Positions 1 through 6,935 are shown, counted from the first letter of the stretch. The stretch: 13,998 nt of DNA from Gammaproteobacteria bacterium (GCA_027076245.1 JALTKC010000380.1:1-13998), one strand, 5' to 3'. The notes: generated from the letters alone by a model not told the origin. Translations and numbers: made by a program.

Positions 1-1
1 A

Positions 2-109
2 GCTTGTGAGTTTTTAAAAGAAAATGCCAGGCGCTCGCATCCTGAACGTGACAGGAAGTCTGGTATTTTACAATACGCATTAGAGCCAGCATTTTATATT
101 GATATATGA
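2..109 (+). CDS. Possible 3' end of an unidentified gene (partial)
   Basis: The second forward frame is open from the window edge to a TGA at 107-109 and would encode about 35 residues ending in FYIDI. It is rich in charged residues and has plausible codon use. I do not recognise the protein. An open frame this short can occur by chance, so this is only a hint that a plus-strand gene, convergent with the Crp/Fnr gene, ends here. The stretch from 110 to 205 shows no terminator hairpin or other feature that I can support. Confidence 0.25.
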   Translation, partial: ACEFLKENARRSHPERDRKSGILQYALEPAFYIDI

Positions 110-205
110 TGAAGCCAACAGATATGTATATGAAATTTAACGATATTTTTCTTAAGTACCTACTTATGAAGTGCAATTAGAGAAATATTGAAAGTGTTGT
201 AAACC

Positions 206-871
206 TTAATGTACCAGCAGGTTAGCCAGGGCGTCATGATTGGTAATTTCAATTTTACCCCGGCTGAGTAATACCCAGCCTTTATTTTCGAACTCTTTCA
301 GCTGACGGCTGATCACTTCACGCGCCGATCCCAGTTCAGTGGCCAGAGCCTGGTGAGTAGTACGTATGGGTGTATTAACAGAACCGTTTTCCAGCAGATA
401 CTTGGCCAGGCGTATATCCAGCTTGGCGAAGCTGATTTCTTCTACCAGGGTAATTAATTTAATCAGACGATCACCATAGGAGTGAAACACCTGTTTGCGA
501 AAGGCTTTGGATTCACCCATATACTGTTCAAATATCGGTTTAGGGATGGCCAGTGCCACGACATCGGTTTCGGTGACGCCTTCAGCGGGATAATCTTCAG
601 ATGAAATAAGGCAGGATGTGGTTAATACACAGGAACCGCCGCTGCTGATATGGTAAAGCACAATTTCCCGGCCGTTTTCAGCACGGGTAAACACTTTAAC
701 GGAACCGGCAATAACCAGCAGATAGTTTAAACACTGATCACCCTGGTGAAAAATAGTCGTGCCTTCCGGGATAGTAATTTGCTGAGAGTGTTTAAGTATA
801 TTGATGCCATCTTTGCTGACGGCTTCGTTTAATTTAGGGAAGAGCCGCAAAATTGTATTGGTAAGTTCCAT
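206..871 (-). CDS. Crp/Fnr-family transcriptional regulator
   Basis: A 221-residue DNA-binding regulator of the Crp/Fnr superfamily. Residues about 10-120 form the cyclic-nucleotide-binding-type beta roll (FHQGDQCLNYLLVIAGSVKV, then GREIVLYHISSGGSC). A dimerisation helix lies around 125-162. The C-terminal winged helix has TTHQALATELGSAREVISRQ as its helix-turn-helix at about 171-190. Cysteines are at 47, 81 and 87. The N-terminal cysteine cluster that holds the [4Fe-4S] centre of true FNR is absent, so it is not FNR itself, although the SCVLTTSC segment could be redox- or ligand-sensing. The start at 871 gives normal family length. It lies 56 bp downstream of the PLP enzyme gene on the same strand and may be cotranscribed. 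No target site could be assigned. Confidence 0.9.
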   Translation of the reverse strand: MELTNTILRLFPKLNEAVSKDGINILKHSQQITIPEGTTIFHQGDQCLNYLLVIAGSVKVFTRAENGREIVLYHISSGGSCVLTTSCLISSEDYPAEGVTETDVVALAIPKPIFEQYMGESKAFRKQVFHSYGDRLIKLITLVEEISFAKLDIRLAKYLLENGSVNTPIRTTHQALATELGSAREVISRQLKEFENKGWVLLSRGKIEITNHDALANLLVH

Positions 872-927
872 GAATAATTGATTATCTCGTTAGTAGTATT
901 AATTGACGTTCCGCCAGTGCCCGCAAG

Positions 928-1923
928 TCACGGTATATTTTTTTCCTGATATTCAGAGAGCTGTTTTATCCTGGCAGCCATGCCTCTGCGGCCCTGTAGG
1001 CCGCCGGAGTGAATGATCAAAATCCGGCTGTGCAGTGGGAAATAGTTATTATTAATCAGTTCTACAATACCATACATCATTTTCCCTGTGTACACAGGAT
1101 CCAGCGGTATTGAATGTTTTTGCTCAAATTCAATTATAAAACGGGCCAGCTCAGGTGTCATTTTACCAAACCCGCCAAAATGATAATCATAAATCAGTTT
1201 CCAGGGGGGAGTATCCTGATAGGACTGTGGTCTGTATGAAGCTGATGTCAGGAGTCTGTTAATATCCTGTTCAAGAAACTGAGCACCTTTTAAAGCTGGA
1301 AACCCCAAAACCTTAGTACGAGACTCTTTATTATTAAGTCCGTGAATAATCCCGGCTATGGTACCGCCGGTACCGCAGGCTACACAGATATAGTTGGTAT
1401 TATCCGGGATCAGTTCGGCTATTTCAGCCGCGCCCCTGATAGCCGGAGTATTAGTACCGCCCTCCGGTATTACATAGACAGATTCCTGTTTACTCAGATA
1501 GTGTTCTGTCTGCAGTCTTGCCAGTAACTGCCGGATAAACTCAGGTTCATGTTTTTTACGGTAATCCTGGCGGTTTATATAATACAGCTGCATGCCCAGT
1601 GCTTTAAGATCGGTCAGGGTTGGATTGAGTGGATAGTGTGCCTCACCCCGGATAATGCCAATGGTTTTAAAATGGTATTTCTTTCCTGCTCCGGCCAGGG
1701 CATGCAGATGGTTGGAGTAGGGGCCGCCAAAACTCAGCAGTGTGTCGCAGCCGTGTTGTTGTGCATCCTCAAGGTTGTATTTTAATTTAAACCACTTGTT
1801 TCCGGAAATTAAGGGATCGGTTTTATCAGTTCTTAATACGGATACAGAAAGTGCCGGCCTGTTTTTAAATAAGCGGGTATCAAGTGCCTGTAGTGGAATA
1901 TCGGTAATAGGGTCTGACTGCAT
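928..1923 (-). CDS. PLP-dependent D-cysteine desulfhydrase / ACC deaminase family enzyme
   Basis: A 331-residue cytoplasmic fold-type II PLP enzyme. The family includes D-cysteine desulfhydrase (D-cysteine to pyruvate, sulfide and ammonia) and 1-aminocyclopropane-1-carboxylate deaminase. The cofactor lysine is expected in SGNKWFKLKYNL (about residue 43). SFGGPYSNHLHALAGAGK around 65-82 is the substrate/nucleophile region, and VACGTGGTIAGI around 181-192 is the phosphate-binding glycine loop. Length fits the family (about 320-340). Sequence alone does not separate the two activities. In a sulfur-oxidising setting a sulfide-releasing D-cysteine activity is attractive, but that is inference. Its start is 61 bp from the divergent hda start, so the two share an upstream region. 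No convincing Shine-Dalgarno sequence precedes the ATG. Confidence 0.85.
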   Translation of the reverse strand: MQSDPITDIPLQALDTRLFKNRPALSVSVLRTDKTDPLISGNKWFKLKYNLEDAQQHGCDTLLSFGGPYSNHLHALAGAGKKYHFKTIGIIRGEAHYPLNPTLTDLKALGMQLYYINRQDYRKKHEPEFIRQLLARLQTEHYLSKQESVYVIPEGGTNTPAIRGAAEIAELIPDNTNYICVACGTGGTIAGIIHGLNNKESRTKVLGFPALKGAQFLEQDINRLLTSASYRPQSYQDTPPWKLIYDYHFGGFGKMTPELARFIIEFEQKHSIPLDPVYTGKMMYGIVELINNNYFPLHSRILIIHSGGLQGRRGMAARIKQLSEYQEKNIP

Positions 1924-1931
1924 AATTGCGA

Positions 1932-1937
1932 TATAAT
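1932..1937 (+). promoter_or_regulatory. Candidate -10 box for hda
   Basis: A perfect TATAAT lies in the 61-bp divergent spacer between the PLP enzyme gene and hda. It would give a leader of roughly 40 nt for hda. No good -35 hexamer sits at 16-18 bp, so the call rests on the -10 alone. An AGGAG at 1964-1968 is 16 nt from the hda ATG, farther than usual for a ribosome binding site. Confidence 0.35.
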
Positions 1938-1984
1938 ACCCGCCTTAATCAATAATATCACCCAGGAGTTTTTCTAACCGGCTT

Positions 1985-2659
1985 ATGAATACCCAACTGC
2001 CCCTGTCCTTTCAGGCTCCTGAATACGCCGTTTTTGAGAGTTTTATAGCCGCTGATAACCAGCAGTTGTTGCACTCGCTGCAGGATGACTCCGAGCAGCT
2101 TATTTATCTGTGGGGAGAAACCGGAGCGGGTAAAAGCCACCTGTTGCAGGCCGTAACTCAGCATTATCTGGAACGGAACAAGACGGCTTTTTATATTCCA
2201 CTGGCGGATAATCAGGACTTAACACCACAAATGCTGGACGGACTCGAAGTAATGGATCTTGTGTGTCTGGATGAACTGGATACCCTGTGTGGGAATACTC
2301 AGTGGGAAGAAGCGCTGTTTCATTTATTTAACCGTATGCGTGACAGCGGCAGCCGGCTGGTTCTGGCCGCTTCAAACAGTGCTGTTAATTTAACCATTCA
2401 ATTGCCGGATTTACGTTCCCGCCTGAGCTGGGGGCTGACTTACCAGCTTAAGCCGCTGGATGATAAGGGTAAGGCGGAGGCTCTTCAGCAAAGGGCATCT
2501 CAACGGGGCTTAAGTATGAATGAAGAAGTAACGGCTTATATTCTAAAGCACAGCAGCCGCAGTATGCATCAGTTAATGGCTCTGCTGGATAAACTGGATT
2601 ATGCCAGCCTTGCAGAACAACGAAAGCTAACCATACCGTTTATTAAAGGTTTTATTTAG
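1985..2659 (+). CDS. hda: DnaA regulatory inactivator Hda
   Basis: A 224-residue AAA+ protein homologous to domain III of DnaA. With the DNA-loaded beta clamp, Hda stimulates ATP hydrolysis by DnaA-ATP and so prevents re-initiation at oriC. Residues 4-9 (QLPLSF) match the N-terminal clamp-binding motif typical of Hda. Walker A is GETGAGKSH at 44-52 and Walker B is LVCLDE at about 92-97. The arginine-finger region LRSRLSWG lies around 143-150. Length and the absence of a DnaA-type C-terminal DNA-binding domain support Hda rather than DnaA. It converges on the DUF2069 gene with only 21 bp between the stops. From memory, hda beside a DUF2069-wrbA pair is also seen in pseudomonads. Confidence 0.93.
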   Translation: MNTQLPLSFQAPEYAVFESFIAADNQQLLHSLQDDSEQLIYLWGETGAGKSHLLQAVTQHYLERNKTAFYIPLADNQDLTPQMLDGLEVMDLVCLDELDTLCGNTQWEEALFHLFNRMRDSGSRLVLAASNSAVNLTIQLPDLRSRLSWGLTYQLKPLDDKGKAEALQQRASQRGLSMNEEVTAYILKHSSRSMHQLMALLDKLDYASLAEQRKLTIPFIKGFI

Positions 2660-2670
2660 GACAAACGGTA
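2634..2670. terminator. Weak inverted repeat at the hda/DUF2069 convergent junction
   Basis: TACCGTTT at 2634-2641 and AAACGGTA at 2663-2670 are perfect 8-bp inverted copies flanking the hda stop codon, with a 21-nt loop. It is the only structure I see that could end the two convergent transcripts. It lacks a strong GC stem and a clean T-run, so terminator function is uncertain. Confidence 0.25.
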
Positions 2671-2680
2671 TCTTTTCGTT

Positions 2681-3073
2681 TCATTTATTTTGTTCTTTAA
2701 GCTGCTGTTTCTTCTCCTGTTTAAATACCCTGGCATACAGTACACAGCCCAGATACATCAGCACCGAGGCCAGAGTTTCCAGCAGCCCCGCATACCAGAC
2801 ATCAGGATGGGCGCTGATCTCTGTAATCCCATGGGCAAAATAGGCGAGGGACAGAAAACTGGCCCACTGGAAAGTGTAGGTATTATTATTGAGCAGACCA
2901 CGCATGGGAAACAATAACGGTGTTACTATAACCAGTAATACCAGTGCCACAGGAAAATGAGCGGAGGGAATAAGCCAGATAATATTCAGCATTAAAATCA
3001 AAAACAGTGAAAAATAGCCAGTTAATGCAATATTCTGGTATAAGATCAGTTTTTTCTGTTTTTCAGAATTCAT
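2681..3073 (-). CDS. DUF2069 family small inner-membrane protein
   Basis: A 130-residue hydrophobic protein of the DUF2069 type, function unknown. I start it at the ATG at 3071-3073 (MNSEKQKKL), because an AAGG lies a few bases upstream and hydrophobic segments begin just inside. The reading frame stays open farther upstream but overlaps the wrbA coding region by about 150 bp and would add an unrelated charged extension. Four hydrophobic stretches are visible: about residues 14-30, 35-54, 65-80 and 90-110. They are followed by a Lys/Gln-rich tail. It starts 13 bp after the wrbA stop and is probably translated from the same message. Confidence 0.82.
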   Translation of the reverse strand: MNSEKQKKLILYQNIALTGYFSLFLILMLNIIWLIPSAHFPVALVLLVIVTPLLFPMRGLLNNNTYTFQWASFLSLAYFAHGITEISAHPDVWYAGLLETLASVLMYLGCVLYARVFKQEKKQQLKEQNK

Positions 3074-3086
3074 TTCGGGCCTTTTT

Positions 3087-3683
3087 TTAATCCACTTCCA
3101 GTTTTTTTGCAATTTCTGCCACCCGCTGACCTGTGGCAATACACAGGTTTTTTTCATCTCTGCTGACAGGCAGGTTATTGTCCTTGCCAGCCAGATGGCT
3201 GGGTCCATAAGGCGTGCCGCCGGTTCTGGTGGCAATCAGTTCGGTTTCACTATAGGGTGTTCCCACCAGGATCATACCGTGATGGAGCAGCGGGAGCATC
3301 ATGGATAACAGGGTGGCTTCCTGACCTCCGTGCAGACTGGAAGTTGAGGTAAACACTGCTGCGGGCTTGCCGGTCAGGTGGCCTGACATCCAGTTTGTTG
3401 AAGTTGAATCAATAAAATACTTCATCGGAGCGGCCATATTACCAAAGCGGGTAGGGCTGCCCAGGATCAGTCCTGAGCAGTCAGCCAGATCATCGTTATC
3501 GATGTAAGGAGCACCACTGTCGGGTATGCTGTCCTGGGTTGCTTCACAGACCGTAGAAACTTCAGGAACGGTTCTGAGCAGGGCGGACATACCAGGTACC
3601 TTTTCGACACCGCGGGCAATCAAGCGGGCCATTTCAGTCGTGGCGCCATGACGTGAATAAAACAGGATCAAAATATGTGACAT
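3087..3683 (-). CDS. wrbA: WrbA-type NAD(P)H:quinone oxidoreductase (flavodoxin fold)
   Basis: A 198-residue cytoplasmic FMN protein that reduces quinones by two electrons, limiting semiquinone and superoxide formation. The FMN phosphate loop is YSRHGATTEMA at residues 9-19. GSPTRFGNMAAPMKYF at 75-90 is a WrbA signature, and STSSLHGGQEATLLS at 113-127 and TPYGPSHLAG at 157-166 fit the family. Length is as expected (about 200). It is followed by DUF2069 in an apparent two-gene transcript. Upstream, on the other side of the start, lie four degenerate 12-bp repeats that could be regulatory. Confidence 0.93.
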   Translation of the reverse strand: MSHILILFYSRHGATTEMARLIARGVEKVPGMSALLRTVPEVSTVCEATQDSIPDSGAPYIDNDDLADCSGLILGSPTRFGNMAAPMKYFIDSTSTNWMSGHLTGKPAAVFTSTSSLHGGQEATLLSMMLPLLHHGMILVGTPYSETELIATRTGGTPYGPSHLAGKDNNLPVSRDEKNLCIATGQRVAEIAKKLEVD

Positions 3684-3705
3684 AATAAAAAAGCTCTCAA
3701 AAAAA

Positions 3706-3754
3706 TATCAAAAAGTTGTTATAAAACTTCTCATAAAAGCTTTTATAAAAACTT
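3706..3754. repeat. Four degenerate 12-bp direct repeats upstream of wrbA
   Basis: Units TATCAAAAAGTT (3706-3717), GTTATAAAACTT (3718-3729), CTCATAAAAGCTT (3730-3742, one base longer) and TTATAAAAACTT (3743-3754) follow one another without gaps. The approximate consensus is NTATAAAANCTT. They begin 23 bp from the wrbA start codon, where the wrbA promoter should lie. Confidence 0.5.
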
Positions 3755-3978
3755 TGGTTTTATAGGGTTTTTATTTAATTTTAAGGGGAAAAATATAAAA
3801 AATATGATAAATGCTGATTAAAACATCAAAACTCCCTTAAAAAAGACTATATTAGTACATTGTTTTATGTTTATTCAGGCTTAAATGCTAACTGTTATCT
3901 TGACACTGTAACTGGTCAATGATACCTTTTGTTTTAAGGTCATTGAAATATTATCTGTGTTTATTTCATTAGCTCTTA

Positions 3979-3996
3979 TTAATTAGTTCTAATTAA
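3979..3996. promoter_or_regulatory. 18-bp palindrome, candidate operator
   Basis: TTAATTAG and CTAATTAA are perfect inverted copies separated by TT, about 120 bp upstream of the lipoprotein start. The two-fold symmetry suits a dimeric regulator. The regulator is unknown. Confidence 0.35.
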
Positions 3997-4118
3997 GTGA
4001 GTGTTTAATGGCATAAATAACGGATAAACGTTTCATCCTGAAATTTTTCTGGGTGAAAGCATCATAGCTTAATAAACAATACCGACCGAATCAATATAAA
4101 TCAGGAGTCATAAGAAGA

Positions 4119-4460
4119 ATGAAATTTAAAAACTATGCTAAGTTTCTGGGGGTGGTTACTTTAGCACTGGGTATTACAGTGGGTTGTTCCAATACATCAA
4201 CTAATACAGCCAGTAATTCACAACAGGAAGCGGCAGCGCTTATTGCAGAAGCAAAAGCTGCGCTTAAAACAGCGGTTGAAGGTAATTATGCCTGGAGAGA
4301 TACCGGCAAAATCATAAAACAGGCAGAAAAAGCTCTGGCTGCAGGTGATGTTAAAAAAGCCCGTTCTCTGGCTGATAAAGCCCTGGACCAATCTGAAATG
4401 GCTAAAAAGCAAAGTATTGAGCAGGACAAAGCGGTTAAAGAGCGTTTTAGTAAATCCTGA
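4119..4460 (+). CDS. SoxXA-binding protein (SoxK)-like small lipoprotein
   Basis: A 113-residue exported lipoprotein. Residues 1-22 are a lipoprotein signal ending in ITVGC, with Cys23 as the lipidation site; Thr at -3 is less usual than Leu. The mature part is almost entirely helical and Ala/Lys-rich. It carries the segment AWRDTGKIIKQAEKALAAGD (58-77), then KKARSLADKALDQ (79-91). That pattern, W-R-D-T-G-K followed by a second helix, is what I associate with the small SoxXA-binding proteins of sulfur oxidisers, which enhance the SoxXA cytochrome in thiosulfate oxidation. No other sox structural gene is present here, so the partner is unproven, and it could be a general periplasmic helical-hairpin lipoprotein. 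It ends in its own terminator and is probably monocistronic. Confidence 0.65.
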   Translation: MKFKNYAKFLGVVTLALGITVGCSNTSTNTASNSQQEAAALIAEAKAALKTAVEGNYAWRDTGKIIKQAEKALAAGDVKKARSLADKALDQSEMAKKQSIEQDKAVKERFSKS

Positions 4461-4481
4461 TTTAATTCTGTTACTTTTGAT

Positions 4482-4509
4482 AAAAAGGGAGCCTTTGCTC
4501 CCTTTTTTT
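4482..4509 (+). terminator. Rho-independent terminator after the lipoprotein gene
   Basis: AAAAAGGGAGC (4482-4492) pairs perfectly with GCTCCCTTTTT (4497-4507) around a CTTT loop and runs into a T-tract, 22 bp after the lipoprotein stop. It separates that gene from the yihY train. Confidence 0.9.
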
Positions 4510-4592
4510 GATCATAAAACAATAGCTAAATCATCTGTATAGTTTATTTTGAATCCATTTGTCTAAAAATGTCCGGTCTTTTCATTATGATT

Positions 4593-4646
4593 TTTTTAAT
4601 TGTTAATGACTTTTTAATTGTTAATGACTTTTTAATTGTTAATGAC
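4593..4646 (+). repeat. Three perfect tandem copies of an 18-bp repeat
   Basis: The unit TTTTTAATTGTTAATGAC occurs at 4593-4610, 4611-4628 and 4629-4646 without a mismatch. The array ends 15 bp before the yihY start. Diverged partial copies (TTTTGATCGTTTATGAA, then TTTTAATCGTTTG) continue across the start codon. Each unit contains an ATG; in the first two it is followed by ACT TTT TAA, giving a three-codon frame. Confidence 0.93.
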
Positions 4647-4665
4647 CTGTTTTGATCGTTTATGA
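4642..4665 (+). other. Possible 7-codon leader overlapping the yihY start
   Basis: The ATG in the third 18-bp repeat opens a frame encoding MTCFDRL and stops at TGA 4663-4665, overlapping the yihY ATG in an ATGA arrangement. Neither this frame nor yihY has a recognisable Shine-Dalgarno sequence, so coupled re-initiation is possible. Translation of the leader is unproven. Confidence 0.25.
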
Positions 4666-5870
4666 ATTATTTTAATCGTTTGCTGCAATTTTACTGGTTT
4701 GTGCTGCAGCGTTTTAATCAGCAGCGCTGTACCGAAACAGCAGCTTCCTTAAGCTATACATCCCTGTTATCCCTGGTTCCACTGATGGCCGTGGTATTTG
4801 CCGGTTTTTCATCTTTTGATGTATTCGATAAACTGTTTGCTGAAGTTCAGCGTTTTGTTTTTGAAAATTTTGTACCTTCATCTGGAGAAGTCATAGAACA
4901 ATACCTCCATGAGTTTGTGGGTAAGGCATCCAGACTGACCCTGTTTGGATTACTCAGCCTGTTTATTATTGCCCTGATGCTGATGTGGCAAATAGATCGT
5001 TCCTTAAACCGCATTTGGGCAACAAAACGCAGTAAAAATCTGCTACGTACTTTTCTGATTTACTGGGCGACCCTGACTCTGGGTCCTTTGCTAATTGGTA
5101 TCAGCCTGATGATAACCTCTTATATAACATCATTGCCGCTGTTGACCAATGCTGCCGACCTGGTTGGACTGCAGGCAGAAATCCTGGCAATGATTCCGGT
5201 ACTGCTGACCTTGCTGGCGTTTACCCTGATTTACCTGATCATCCCCAATACCCGGGTTAACTTTTATCATGCACTGGTGGGTGGTATAACTGCAACGTTG
5301 TTATTTGAACTGTCGAAAAAAGGTTTTGCGTTTTACATTTCAAACAACCAGACCTACAGCAGTTTATACGGAGCACTTTCAACTTTACCCATATTTTTGA
5401 TCTGGATTTACATTTCCTGGCTGGTGACACTGCTCGGTGCCATGACTACCCGCTGTATGGCGCTGTTTGACTTTTCACTCTCTAAACAGCACCTGTCACA
5501 TCACAGTTTTATTTCGGTGTTTCATATTCTTCGCTTGCTATATCTGGCTGCTAAACAGGGCAGAACCGTTACTGAACAGCAATTATACGCTGAACCAGTC
5601 CTGCATTTTGAACGTAATCTTGATGTTATTATCAATGAACTGGAAAGCCAGCAATGGATTCACAGAACGGAAGACAATAACTGGGCATTAACCCGGGACC
5701 TGGATAATATTACCCTGTGGGATCTGTATTATAAAATGCCTTATTCACTGCCAAAAAATGTTACAGATGAACCTTTATCAAGTATTATTAGTCAAACAAA
5801 TAATACCCTGGCTCAGGAATTAGACCAACCCTTAAAAACGGTATTTTCCCTGTATGAGCATGGGCAATAA
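4662..5870 (+). CDS. yihY: YihY family inner-membrane protein
   Basis: A 402-residue polytopic membrane protein of the YihY/virulence factor BrkB family, whose molecular function is unsettled. Residues 1-30 carry the usual entry FNRLLQFYWFVLQRFNQQRC. The family hallmark TAASLSYTSLLSLVPLMAVV follows at about 26-45. Further membrane segments occur near 95-112, 132-155, 175-195, 206-226 and 239-261. The region after about 275 is a soluble cytoplasmic extension resembling the C-terminal part of long YihY proteins. The start at 4662 matches the conserved N terminus although no ribosome binding site is visible. It heads a plus-strand train, with 15 bp to the next gene. Older 'ribonuclease BN' labels for this family are mistaken. 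Confidence 0.92.
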   Translation: MNYFNRLLQFYWFVLQRFNQQRCTETAASLSYTSLLSLVPLMAVVFAGFSSFDVFDKLFAEVQRFVFENFVPSSGEVIEQYLHEFVGKASRLTLFGLLSLFIIALMLMWQIDRSLNRIWATKRSKNLLRTFLIYWATLTLGPLLIGISLMITSYITSLPLLTNAADLVGLQAEILAMIPVLLTLLAFTLIYLIIPNTRVNFYHALVGGITATLLFELSKKGFAFYISNNQTYSSLYGALSTLPIFLIWIYISWLVTLLGAMTTRCMALFDFSLSKQHLSHHSFISVFHILRLLYLAAKQGRTVTEQQLYAEPVLHFERNLDVIINELESQQWIHRTEDNNWALTRDLDNITLWDLYYKMPYSLPKNVTDEPLSSIISQTNNTLAQELDQPLKTVFSLYEHGQ

Positions 5871-5885
5871 AACCAGAGAATTTCA

Positions 5886-6365
5886 ATGCTAAAACGTTTT
5901 TTTATTAATGCTCTGTTTCTGAGTATTATTTTTTTCAGCCTCCCGGTTAATGCGGTGAATTTTAATTTTACCGATCTGGAAGGTAAACAACACAGTTTGT
6001 CTGATTACCGAGGAAAATGGGTACTGGTTAATTTCTGGGCCACCTGGTGTCCCCCTTGCCGCCATGAAATTCCGGATCTCTCCGATTACCATCTGGAACA
6101 TGATGATGCGGTGGTTATTGGGGTTAATTACGAACCGGGCTTAAAGGATGAAAAACTGAAAAAGTTTATAGAGGTTTATCTGGTTTCCTATCCCGTGACC
6201 CGTGTTAATCAGGAAATTATTGATGTACTTGGGGAGCCCAGGGGGCTGCCGACTTCGATTTTAATCAGTCCAGATGGTGATATTGCAAAGCGCATTACCG
6301 GAATGGTGGATGAGAGACGTATTAATAAAATTATTACAAAATACACTCAGTCAAAATCTAAATAA
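5886..6365 (+). CDS. TlpA-like periplasmic thiol:disulfide oxidoreductase
   Basis: A 159-residue exported thioredoxin-fold protein of the TlpA/ResA type. Residues 1-23 form a signal peptide with cleavage likely after VNA. The active site is WATWCPPCR, with cysteines at 55 and 58, and the cis-proline lies in GLPTSIL (Pro122). A CPPC centre in a TlpA-like fold usually marks a reductant of periplasmic disulfides, for example in cytochrome c maturation or in keeping Sox/Dsr-type cysteine partners reduced. The substrate here is not indicated by sequence. It starts 15 bp after yihY and is followed 27 bp later by a second thioredoxin-like gene, suggesting paired function. Confidence 0.88.
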   Translation: MLKRFFINALFLSIIFFSLPVNAVNFNFTDLEGKQHSLSDYRGKWVLVNFWATWCPPCRHEIPDLSDYHLEHDDAVVIGVNYEPGLKDEKLKKFIEVYLVSYPVTRVNQEIIDVLGEPRGLPTSILISPDGDIAKRITGMVDERRINKIITKYTQSKSK

Positions 6366-6392
6366 CCGATAATAATAATTAAGGCTATCTCT

Positions 6393-6935
6393 ATGTATTT
6401 GAGCAATTTATATAAACCCGTATTATTAGTTTTGGTATTGATGTTGTCAGGTATGAATGCCTGGGCAGCCAAAACTCTACCTCCGGAAGAGTATTTTTTT
6501 GATACCACCTTCGGTGATTTTTCTGAAGAGTTGGCTACTGCCAAAGAGCAGGGTAAAAAAGGCATTTTTATTTTTTTTGAAATGGATGAATGCCCGTTTT
6601 GTCACTGGATGAAAAAAAATGTCCTGAATCAGCCCGATGTTCAGGCATATTATAAAAAGAATTTTCTTAACTTTGCGGTGGATATTGAAGGTGATATAGA
6701 AATTACCAATTTTCAGGGTAAAACCATGACCCAGAAAGACTTTGCCTTTAAGGAGAACCGGGTAAGAGCGACACCGGTTATCGCATTTTTTGACCTGACC
6801 GGAAAACGGGTCATGCGTTATACTGGTCGGACCCGCAGTAAGCAGGAATTCCTGCTCCTGGGGCAGTTTGTGTCTGAGGGTGCTTATAAAACCACAAAAT
6901 TTTCACGCTATAAACGAAATCATAAAATCAAATAA
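6393..6935 (+). CDS. SoxW-like periplasmic thioredoxin
   Basis: A 180-residue exported thioredoxin-fold protein. The signal peptide covers about residues 1-26 (cleavage near AWAA). The catalytic motif is FFEMDECPFCHWMKKNV, with Cys67 and Cys70, and the cis-proline is in RATPVIAFFD (Pro128). The FEMDECPFC pattern with a long insert before the cis-proline (DIEITNFQGKTM) resembles the SoxW/DUF255-like thioredoxins that accompany thiosulfate-oxidation genes; SoxW maintains periplasmic sulfur-carrier thiols. A basic tail (KFSRYKRNHKIK) ends the protein. TAAGG lies about 9 nt before the ATG. The next gene begins only 3 bp after its stop. The exact partner cannot be told from the sequence. Confidence 0.8.
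   Translation: MYLSNLYKPVLLVLVLMLSGMNAWAAKTLPPEEYFFDTTFGDFSEELATAKEQGKKGIFIFFEMDECPFCHWMKKNVLNQPDVQAYYKKNFLNFAVDIEGDIEITNFQGKTMTQKDFAFKENRVRATPVIAFFDLTGKRVMRYTGRTRSKQEFLLLGQFVSEGAYKTTKFSRYKRNHKIK

Larger units (their letters stand above)
3684..4118. promoter_or_regulatory. AT-rich divergent regulatory region between wrbA and the SoxK-like lipoprotein
   Basis: This 435-bp non-coding stretch is strongly AT-rich and dense in symmetric sequence. It contains four 12-bp-spaced repeats (3706-3754), a perfect 14-bp palindrome ATAAAAGCTTTTAT (3733-3746), a TTGACA hexamer (3900-3905), an imperfect hairpin (3916-3946) and an 18-bp palindrome TTAATTAG-TT-CTAATTAA (3979-3996). A consensus-quality -10 at the right distance from the TTGACA is lacking (best is TACCTT at 3923-3928). 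The layout suggests regulated divergent transcription with a leader of up to about 190 nt for the lipoprotein. I do not recognise a known riboswitch in it. Confidence 0.5.

Noticed and set aside
106..180. 24-codon forward frame starting ATG ATG
   Set aside because: No ribosome binding site, unusual composition and no recognisable similarity.
206..871. FNR or ANR oxygen sensor
   Set aside because: The N-terminal cysteine cluster needed for the [4Fe-4S] centre is absent; only the general Crp/Fnr fold is supported.
1342..1936. Forward-strand open frames across the PLP enzyme gene
   Set aside because: They are antisense to a clearly coding gene and show no domain or start signal.
3074..3235. 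Upstream extension of the DUF2069 frame to an ATG at 3235
   Set aside because: It overlaps wrbA extensively, gives a charged Pro/Cys-rich segment unlike the family, and a better-placed ATG with AAGG exists at 3073.
4010..4110. Riboswitch upstream of the lipoprotein gene
   Set aside because: Short pairings are visible but no conserved aptamer motif of a class that I know could be matched.
4593..4646. CRISPR array
   Set aside because: The 18-bp units are directly adjacent with no spacers, so this is a tandem repeat.
4662..5870. Ribonuclease BN
   Set aside because: This is a historical misannotation of YihY-family membrane proteins; the sequence is polytopic and lacks nuclease motifs.
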